Source: JAAYJR01 sp964545315
Lineage (GTDB): Bacteria > Bacteroidota > Bacteroidia > Bacteroidales > Prolixibacteraceae
NCBI GenBank assembly: GCA_964545315.1
Contig: CAZJGI010000001.1
Coordinates: 1 to 64,000, forward strand
Direction of reading: 5' to 3'
DNA: 64,000 bases
The notes beneath the pieces are model-generated. The model ran no database searches. It saw only the letters and a program-made list of their open reading frames with translations, and was not told the DNA's origin. Of this stretch, positions 57,924 to 64,000 are shown piece by piece. A program made the translations under genes and the position numbers. Within the stretch, counting starts at the first letter, position 1. Every line of letters starts with the position of its first letter.

Positions 57924-59534
57924 CTACATAATTTTAAAGGATATAGGGGCAAGATCGCGCATTTCACCATCATCTCCCCTGGCTTTAATATCAGCGATAT
58001 AAACCAAGCTGTTCGGAGTCAATCTCCTGAACTGCTCTTTTTGATCATCTGTAAACCTGTTATTTTTAGATTCCCAAATACTGACATATCCGGCAGCTCC
58101 GGAAACCTGAACCTTAAACTCAGTTACAGTATACCTGAAATCAAAATCAAAATCTTCAAGGACAGCCATAACACCATCTTCGACCAACAACCGCTCTTTG
58201 CGTATTGATCCCCCTGATTCCCCTGCGACCTGGGCAACAGGATCGGGCACTCTTTTAACTCTCCATTTCGAGGTACCGAGTAACCTTCTTTGGTTACCTA
58301 CATTGGCATAAACAGTAACAGTGGTTCTCCTTCCCAACTCATCAATTTCAGCAGGTTTGATAATATAACTGCCTCCACTTCTTGTCACCGTCCCGTTCGT
58401 CATGGACACTTCCAGATTTTCCTGGGGAATTCCACCTGCATTAATATCAAAAGGATTATCAAGGCCGCGATAAAAAACATTCATACGTTGTGCCGACATC
58501 GTAACGGTTGGGCGCGTAACCTGATATTCCTGACTAAAGGGATAATTCTTTATTACTCCTGCCGGTGTTTTATATTTAATCAATCCGCTCCATCTGAATG
58601 TTCCCGGCTCATTTGTACTAATACGATAGGTAGCTTTCCCGTCTTTTACCGGTACATCACGGTTGTTTATAAGAATTTCCGGTTGCTGTGTAGTGTCTTC
58701 AGCAGCGAGAAATACTTCCGCTACATACTCATCACCCTGCAGAACAACATTCGAATTTGGTATTACACGGGCACCCAACTTATTAAACAGGAATGAACCT
58801 GCATCTATTTGGGAATAAAGATAATTTATGATGTTAGCCTCAGAATTTTTAACATCAATTTGTATTTTTGACAACAGGGTCAAAACAGCAATCAGAGGTT
58901 TATCAAGGAAATATTCAGATTCCCATGACTTGGCTTCTCCTCCCTCCTTAAAATTAACCGGAGGATCGGATGTATCCAGTGCACTTAACACAGTATTTTT
59001 CAATTCCTCGTCCTGTTCTTGTATAAACCCGACCAGAATATTTCTGTATTCACTGATATTGTCCTTAAGGACAGTAGCATTTTTTTGTGTTATCATAAAT
59101 TCTGAGGGGCTGTTTAGGTCATCCTGCTTTGAAAGTATAAGTGTATCTCCACTTTCAGTTGCCAGATAAGTATCTTCAGATTTCAATATAACATCCGGAG
59201 AAACAACCTGATATGCTGATTCTCTCACCAGTTGCTCTTTCACCTGATCAATAAACGAAATCATTTTCTGTGTCTCAGCCTTAACCTTATCGGCCTTCTC
59301 CTTCCACTCTGCTACTTTAGCTGGATTTTCTGCATAAGCCTGGTCAAATTCAGAGTAGACCTGAGCATTTTTCATGTCCACTGTTTTCAAAGTCTGAATA
59401 AGGCTCGAATCAACCACATTGAAAGCTTCAAGCACTTCTGCTGCCACGTTTAATGCTAACATGGCAGTCAGAACAATGTACATCATGTTTATCATTTTTT
59501 GCCTCGGTGTTTCCGGGCAATTCTTTGCACCCAT
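57924..59534 (-). CDS. porM: type IX secretion/gliding motor protein PorM/GldM
   Basis: GldM has one inner-membrane helix and a long periplasmic shaft that transmits force from the GldL proton channel to the outer-membrane complex. The 536-residue protein begins with the conserved NCPETPRQKMINMMYIVLTAMLALNVAAEVL, including the single transmembrane helix (about residues 13-33). The periplasmic part shows successive beta-domains (RRTTVTVYANVG; SGAAGYVSIWE) as in known PorM structures. It follows porL by 21 bases and is directly coupled to porN. Confidence 0.96.
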   Translation of the reverse strand: MGAKNCPETPRQKMINMMYIVLTAMLALNVAAEVLEAFNVVDSSLIQTLKTVDMKNAQVYSEFDQAYAENPAKVAEWKEKADKVKAETQKMISFIDQVKEQLVRESAYQVVSPDVILKSEDTYLATESGDTLILSKQDDLNSPSEFMITQKNATVLKDNISEYRNILVGFIQEQDEELKNTVLSALDTSDPPVNFKEGGEAKSWESEYFLDKPLIAVLTLLSKIQIDVKNSEANIINYLYSQIDAGSFLFNKLGARVIPNSNVVLQGDEYVAEVFLAAEDTTQQPEILINNRDVPVKDGKATYRISTNEPGTFRWSGLIKYKTPAGVIKNYPFSQEYQVTRPTVTMSAQRMNVFYRGLDNPFDINAGGIPQENLEVSMTNGTVTRSGGSYIIKPAEIDELGRRTTVTVYANVGNQRRLLGTSKWRVKRVPDPVAQVAGESGGSIRKERLLVEDGVMAVLEDFDFDFRYTVTEFKVQVSGAAGYVSIWESKNNRFTDDQKEQFRRLTPNSLVYIADIKARGDDGEMRDLAPISFKIM

Positions 59535-59555
59535 ACTTAATGTAACTTCTAAATT

Positions 59556-60527
59556 TTACTTTTTGTAACTCATTGCACCCAACATATTACCATAAATGGT
59601 ATTTAAAGCTTCCAAATGCTGATTTAAATTTTCGGCATTTGATTTATATTTTTGAAGTTCAGAAACAGATGAAGCTAATATTTCACTCATTTGGTTAAGG
59701 TCGCTGCTAAATTTCCGGCTGGCCTCAAATTGATTTTTAGTTCCTTGTAATTGCTGCTCAAAACTTGCATTTAAAATATCCATATTGCTATTTAGCTTGT
59801 CCAGGTTGGCAGAATATTTTTTAGAACCCTCACCAATATTCTTCATTTCATTAGAAATGGAACCTGATGCTGAATCGATTGTTTCTGCGATCTTCCTGCC
59901 TGTTTGAGCTAAATTTTCAGAGAATTCCTCACTGGTTTTAACAAGTTTGCCGATAGTTCCCTTACCTGTTTCTGAGATTTGTTGTGAGGCAACAGAGTAG
60001 GCATCTATCAATTTATTAACAGAAGAATTCAACGAATCATTAGCCCGCTTATTTATTTCTGCAAAATTATTCATTGACTCTGATGCTGAACTCAGATTTC
60101 TGACATACATATCGGTGGCCAGGGTTGCAGAAGAGATATCACTAATACCTCTTGCAGCTACAGATAAGTCATTTAATCCTTTCCCTACCTTATCGATTAA
60201 TTCAGGTGATAACTCAGAGGATGAAAACATTTGGTCCAATCCTCTTTTTTTGCCTGAATTAAATTCTTCCAGCTCAAGCAATTCATAATCTTCACGAAGT
60301 TCAGGATAAACTTTCCCCCAGTCGGGCATATCCAAAGGTGGTTCGAATGCAGACAAAAAGAAAATAAATGCCTCTGTAATAAGCCCTATTGTTAGGAATA
60401 ATCCTGAATACTGCCAGTGTTGAAGTTTAAACAATGCTCCAAGCATAACAATTGAAGCACCCCATCCATATACATAACCCATGAATGTTTTCCAGCGTTT
60501 TGTTTTAAAGATTTCTCCCAGATTCAT
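59556..60527 (-). CDS. porL: type IX secretion/gliding motor protein PorL/GldL
   Basis: GldL and GldM form the proton-driven rotary motor of T9SS. Two N-terminal transmembrane helices (about residues 13-33 and 41-61) contain the conserved Lys34/His37 region and Glu52, the residue position implicated in proton flow. The remaining 240 residues are a long cytoplasmic coiled-coil tail, making the protein 323 residues, longer than flavobacterial GldL (about 215) and like Bacteroidales PorL (about 310). It lies between porK (41 bases) and porM. Confidence 0.95.
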   Translation of the reverse strand: MNLGEIFKTKRWKTFMGYVYGWGASIVMLGALFKLQHWQYSGLFLTIGLITEAFIFFLSAFEPPLDMPDWGKVYPELREDYELLELEEFNSGKKRGLDQMFSSSELSPELIDKVGKGLNDLSVAARGISDISSATLATDMYVRNLSSASESMNNFAEINKRANDSLNSSVNKLIDAYSVASQQISETGKGTIGKLVKTSEEFSENLAQTGRKIAETIDSASGSISNEMKNIGEGSKKYSANLDKLNSNMDILNASFEQQLQGTKNQFEASRKFSSDLNQMSEILASSVSELQKYKSNAENLNQHLEALNTIYGNMLGAMSYKK

Positions 60528-60568
60528 ATTATATAAAATAAAAGTATTAGTTTAATTAAATTATTTAA

Positions 60569-61909
60569 TTATTTAAATTCTTCTCCAAAAGTAGAACGAA
60601 CACATCTGAATCCTATAAAAGATTTTGTTGTATCCTGATATTCAAAACTTCTGGTTGATACTTGTGTAAAATAAGCAATATCTTTCCAGGAACCTCCCCG
60701 TACAACTTTACGTTTCATAACAGGAGGGTCATCAGGACGGGCATTATAGGTAAAAGTAGGATTTAAGTCGCTGAAGTAGTTATATCCTGCTTCATCGTAT
60801 GCAGACTCTGTCCATTCTGCAACATTACCCGACATATCGTACAATCCGTATTCATTAGGTTCATAACTTCCGACCTTCATGGCAGAAATTCCGCCGTCTT
60901 CCACATAATTTCCCCTCAGTGGTTTAAAGTTTGCCAGAAAAACTCCGTCTTCGTCTCTCGTATAGTAACCACCCCACGGATACATTGAAAACTCCTTTTC
61001 TCCCCTTGCTGCATACTCCCATTCAACCTCAGTGGGAAGGCGGTAAGCATGTAAAGTTGGTTGGTTTTTTGTGGTCAGATAGTCGTTCTGTATCTTTGTT
61101 CTCCAGTTACAAAATGCCATTGCCTGTTTCCACGTCACCCCGACAACCGGATATTCATCAAATCCGGGATGCCAGAAATAACGCGTAGCATAGGGTTCAT
61201 TATAAGAATATGTAAAGTCTCTGATCCAGCTGAGTGTATCAGGATAAACATGCACCAGATCATTTAATATAAAGGAAGACCTGTTCTCAATAGGTCTTAA
61301 TTCTCCCTTGCTATCATAAACATTTCCTTCATATCTTTGTGTTTCAAAGTTATAGCTATTAGAGCGTTTAGCTGCCTGGTGAAGGTCAATCCACCAATAT
61401 TCATAAATTAACTTTCGGGTATCAACCTCCTTTTTGCCAAAAAAACGCTCATTTTCAGGTACATATAAATCAGTCATAGCCATTTGATAGTCAGGGTCAT
61501 CCCAGTCAATCTTTTCCCTCCAGTTAATCCTTGGGGGATCGATAGGGTTCCCGTCCCTGTCTTCGGTAATGATAAATTCAGGATACTGATCACCTAACAT
61601 TCTGCGTGCAATTGAATCCCTAACCCAATTCACAAACTGACGGTATTCGTTATTTGTAATCTCGGTATCATCCATCCAAAAAGGCTCCTGGGAAACAGTC
61701 TTGGTTGCAATCCCGGACATGGAAGGATCCTGGTCGCTGGGACCAATATTAAAGCTTCCCCTCCTAACATAAACCATTCCGTATGGTTGGGTTTCCCTCC
61801 ATTTAGGCCTGTTTTGTACACCTACCAATTCTCCGTTACCCGACTTATTGCATCCGGTATAACCTAGAGCACTCAAGATCACAACTATAATTGAAAGAAA
61901 TCTTTTCAT
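60569..61909 (-). CDS. porK: type IX secretion ring lipoprotein PorK/GldK
   Basis: PorK is the outer-membrane lipoprotein of the PorK-PorN ring. The 446-residue product has a lipobox YTGC (Cys20) and an FGE-sulfatase-like fold: YGMVYVRRGSFNIG, MDDTEITNNEYRQFVNWV, RLPTEVEWEYAARG, YDMSGNVAEWTES, RGGSWKD, and FRCVRSTF. The formylglycine-generating active-site cysteine pair is not evident, as usual for GldK. Operon order porP-K-L-M-N identifies this copy as the canonical PorK; a paralogue lies at 55517. Confidence 0.95.
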   Translation of the reverse strand: MKRFLSIIVVILSALGYTGCNKSGNGELVGVQNRPKWRETQPYGMVYVRRGSFNIGPSDQDPSMSGIATKTVSQEPFWMDDTEITNNEYRQFVNWVRDSIARRMLGDQYPEFIITEDRDGNPIDPPRINWREKIDWDDPDYQMAMTDLYVPENERFFGKKEVDTRKLIYEYWWIDLHQAAKRSNSYNFETQRYEGNVYDSKGELRPIENRSSFILNDLVHVYPDTLSWIRDFTYSYNEPYATRYFWHPGFDEYPVVGVTWKQAMAFCNWRTKIQNDYLTTKNQPTLHAYRLPTEVEWEYAARGEKEFSMYPWGGYYTRDEDGVFLANFKPLRGNYVEDGGISAMKVGSYEPNEYGLYDMSGNVAEWTESAYDEAGYNYFSDLNPTFTYNARPDDPPVMKRKVVRGGSWKDIAYFTQVSTRSFEYQDTTKSFIGFRCVRSTFGEEFK

Positions 61910-61931
61910 AGCTCAATATATATGGCTTTCA

Positions 61932-62885
61932 TTATAAAAATCTAATACTCTTATATTTTTTATTTCTGTCACGTTCCAAATCTATAGAATAACTGACAAA
62001 AAATTCATGCGATGCAAATCCATAATAACCAATTGAAGAGGTCACAAGGTCAAATGAGTAACCTAAATTCAATCCATTAAACATTTCAAGGCCCAACAAA
62101 AGGGCAACAGCATCATTCATTCTGAATGAAAGACCTCCCCAGAACCTGTCATCATAAACAATATTAGCATTTACATCCATCTGCCATCCGGCGAGGTCTG
62201 TTTTAATAAAAACTGATGGCCGTACCTCAAATAACGGGTCTCCCAGTTTAATATTGTATCCTCCCATTAAATAATAATGTCTTGACAAATATGCACTTAC
62301 TAATTCTGCATATTGGATCGGTGCCTGATTAAGATGAGTAACTGATAATCCCAGGTAATATTGATTTGATGACAGGTAAAGACCTGCACCTATATCAAAG
62401 GCCATCTGACTTACCTCTCCCTGAGGAATATACGGGTCAGATCCAGGTTGTGTATATATCCCCAGATTGTCATCATCAGGTATCTCCCATTTACCATTAA
62501 GGCTCTTATTAAAAAAGCCCAGTGAGATCCCAATTCCCAATCTGCCAAGAGTCAATTCAGTCTTGTATGCATAACTTGCATTTACCGATATGTTCTTTTC
62601 AAATCCCAATTGATCATTTATAATATTTAATCCAAGTCCGCCAGGATTTCCAAAAATATCTGTAGCTGCATCTAAAGCAAAGACAGTTGTTTTCGGAGCT
62701 CCTTCCATCCCTTCCCATTGATAACGTTTCAAGATAATACCATTAATTGCATCTTCTGCGCCAGCAAATCCCGGATTAACTCCTAACTTGTAAAACATAT
62801 TGTTAGTAAACTGAGGATCCTGCTGACCAAAAGCCAACAAATTAAATATAATTAACAAATATAAGAAAGAAAATAATTTTTTCAT
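61932..62885 (-). CDS. porP: type IX secretion outer-membrane protein PorP/SprF family
   Basis: PorP/SprF proteins are outer-membrane beta-barrels that link T9SS substrates or surface adhesins to the translocon. The 317-residue protein has a signal peptide (MKKLFSFLYLLIIFNLLAFGQ), then QDPQFTNNMFYKLGVNPGFAG and the family YQWEGMEGAPKTTVFALDAA and NISVNASYAYKTEL segments, with a barrel of about 14 strands ending KSIRFL. It is the first gene of the porPKLMN operon; no exact -7 box is visible in the 117 bases upstream. Confidence 0.95.
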   Translation of the reverse strand: MKKLFSFLYLLIIFNLLAFGQQDPQFTNNMFYKLGVNPGFAGAEDAINGIILKRYQWEGMEGAPKTTVFALDAATDIFGNPGGLGLNIINDQLGFEKNISVNASYAYKTELTLGRLGIGISLGFFNKSLNGKWEIPDDDNLGIYTQPGSDPYIPQGEVSQMAFDIGAGLYLSSNQYYLGLSVTHLNQAPIQYAELVSAYLSRHYYLMGGYNIKLGDPLFEVRPSVFIKTDLAGWQMDVNANIVYDDRFWGGLSFRMNDAVALLLGLEMFNGLNLGYSFDLVTSSIGYYGFASHEFFVSYSIDLERDRNKKYKSIRFL

Positions 62886-63002
62886 ACTCCTTTATACACA
62901 CCAAATGTGCTAAATTTTCAAACCTTGTTAAAGAAATAAAAAAATTGTCATTTACAACTAACTTATTTATCCCGGTTTGCAAAAAACGCGTTCATTTTCT
63001 TA

Positions 63003-64000
63003 TTATTTTGATAAATCATCCATTTTTTGCATAATTTTTATCCAGCGCCCGGGAATTTCATTGTCAGATGCCTTCCTGTAATCATTTTCCGAACAGGCTA
63101 TTAATATTTTCTCTCCTGATATTGAATTGATTTCAAACCACCATCTGCCGGTTAAGGTCTCCCGTAAAAAAACCATTGGTTGTTCAAGACCACTTATCTC
63201 AACTTTATATTCCAGCATCTCACCTGATTCTGACCGGTATGAATGACCATCAATAAAATACCAAATGATTTCAGATGCCAGTTTAAGTGTTTGATCATAA
63301 TTATCTTCATCAGGATATATTTCAAATAAGCCTAATACCTTAAGCCGGTTACTTAAACCTGCATAACGAGATAACTGACAAACCTCTTCACCTCTTAATC
63401 CATTGGGATTTTTTTGAATTGTAGCGGGGGCAAAACCAAAACTGACAACTCCCATGTCGATTGAAAATACATCTGTATCCCGCAAAACAGGTTCAGCCAG
63501 TAAAAAATCATCCCGCAACCTGCCCAACCTGAGATATTCACCTGAAATACCTGTTTTTCTGATCAAATATTCTCCCACCAAATGATTTTGAAATCCTAAA
63601 AGGTTAAATTGAAAAATATCCGGTCTGTTTCTGAATATCCTGCTAAGAAAGTTAGTGTGGGAAAATTGCTCAGTACCTCTCTTTACGTCAAACTGACCAT
63701 CAGCTAATGTAAGGGTAAAAAATCTGTTTTTTGTATATGCCTCACATATGCCGGAAGTTAAATCATGGCTTCCTCCGATAACAACGGTACGGATATCCTT
63801 TTCATTGAAATAATCAATAATATCTCTCAGCGCTAAATATGTCCCCTTTTTTGAGCTGGCTGGTTTAAGATTACCAAAATCAATAATTTTCAATTGCTTA
63901 TCATTACAGGCAAGCTTATATAAATAACCTCTTATTCTGTCCGGAACAGACTTTTTGCCCTCCTGGCATTCACCATTGACAAAGGGGGCACCTATAATTG
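63003..64000 (-). CDS. arginase-fold (ureohydrolase-like) protein, 5' end outside the window
   Basis: The frame is open to the right-hand edge, with sequence before the TTG at 63893 (IIGAPFVNGECQEGKKSVPD) matching a ureohydrolase N-terminus, so the true start is beyond 64000. The arginase/formiminoglutamase fold is shown by VVIGGSHDLT, LADGQFDV and FSIDMGVVSFGFAP. But two of the six metal ligands are replaced: the histidine of D-x-H-x-D is Gln, and the second aspartate of S-x-D-x-D is Gly. It is probably not a functional Mn2+ hydrolase. It lies upstream of porP on the same strand, 117 bases away. Confidence 0.83.
   Translation of the reverse strand, partial: IIGAPFVNGECQEGKKSVPDRIRGYLYKLACNDKQLKIIDFGNLKPASSKKGTYLALRDIIDYFNEKDIRTVVIGGSHDLTSGICEAYTKNRFFTLTLADGQFDVKRGTEQFSHTNFLSRIFRNRPDIFQFNLLGFQNHLVGEYLIRKTGISGEYLRLGRLRDDFLLAEPVLRDTDVFSIDMGVVSFGFAPATIQKNPNGLRGEEVCQLSRYAGLSNRLKVLGLFEIYPDEDNYDQTLKLASEIIWYFIDGHSYRSESGEMLEYKVEISGLEQPMVFLRETLTGRWWFEINSISGEKILIACSENDYRKASDNEIPGRWIKIMQKMDDLSK

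Noticed and set aside
1..64000. tRNA genes, CRISPR arrays, insertion sequences, prophage or defence genes
   Set aside because: Looked for and not found; gene content is ordinary chromosomal, with no transposase, integrase or regularly spaced repeat array.

Overview
The window is a stretch of core chromosome from a member of the Bacteroidota, most likely a Bacteroidales/Marinilabiliales-type organism. The evidence is a complete type IX secretion/gliding core operon (porP-porK-porL-porM-porN), a SusC-era style TonB receptor, Bacteroidota-only families (DUF4296, DUF4954, the long alanine dehydrogenase, AtpB with a secreted N-terminal domain), low GC content, and repeated use of the Bacteroidota -7 promoter box TAnnTTTG. 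Several starts were corrected because the most upstream TTG or GTG codon lies inside such a box or gives an atypical N-terminus. There are no rRNA or tRNA genes, CRISPR arrays or insertion sequences that I can see, and no gene-free stretch exceeds 300 bases.

Layout. 1-2.3 kb: start of glycogen synthase (leftward), panC-panD, then a DUF177/YceD protein with ribosomal protein L32. 2.4-8.6 kb: bactofilin, atpZ, a small membrane protein, and atpB-E-F-H-A-G; the beta and epsilon subunits are absent. 8.6-15.4 kb (leftward): methyltransferase, TSUP exporter, DUF1232 protein, an ECF sigma factor cassette with anti-sigma factor and two Spy/CpxP-like proteins, and a penicillin acylase family enzyme. 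15.6-23 kb: DUF2147 protein, a leftward operon rfaE2-radA-DUF4296-amidohydrolase, a sensor kinase behind dxs. 23-32 kb: OmpA-like lipoprotein, a PHP/EndoQ-like-UvrD helicase fusion, a membrane protein coupled to type I pullulanase, alanine dehydrogenase, tsaE and gcvH. 32-39 kb: B12-dependent ribonucleotide reductase, Kdo transferase, lycopene cyclase domain protein, SGNH hydrolase and a secreted PHP protein. 39.5-47.2 kb: a rightward amino-sugar cluster (NagB/PIG-L fusion, acyl carrier protein, ADP-forming acyl-CoA synthetase, NagB, DUF4954). 47.2-50 kb: znuBCA and yidD (leftward). 50-55.5 kb: FHS-family sugar transporter, flavin-binding protein, NikR-like regulator with a TonB-dependent receptor, and a Tat-exported TIM-barrel protein. 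55.5-64 kb (leftward): a second PorK paralogue, porN-M-L-K-P, and a truncated arginase-fold gene.

The most unusual signals are these. (1) A dispersed, structured intergenic element occurs three times, always in the same orientation 27-71 bases upstream of a gene (DUF2147, gcvH, waaA). Its arms pair around a CGAG/CGAG tandem G-A core, and in one copy it is wrapped in a further perfect 10-bp helix. (2) A NikR-family regulator has lost all four high-affinity nickel ligands, and an identically spaced direct repeat (GTAACAC, 21-base period) precedes both its own gene, overlapping the -7 box, and the adjacent TonB receptor gene. (3) A deaminated-base endonuclease-like PHP module is fused to a UvrD-type helicase. 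(4) An arginase-fold protein next to the secretion operon lacks two metal ligands. (5) The amino-sugar cluster pairs a canonical NagB with a degenerate NagB-deacetylase fusion plus an acyl carrier protein and an ATP-forming acyl-CoA synthetase.

Functional assignments rest on motifs read by eye; no database search was possible.
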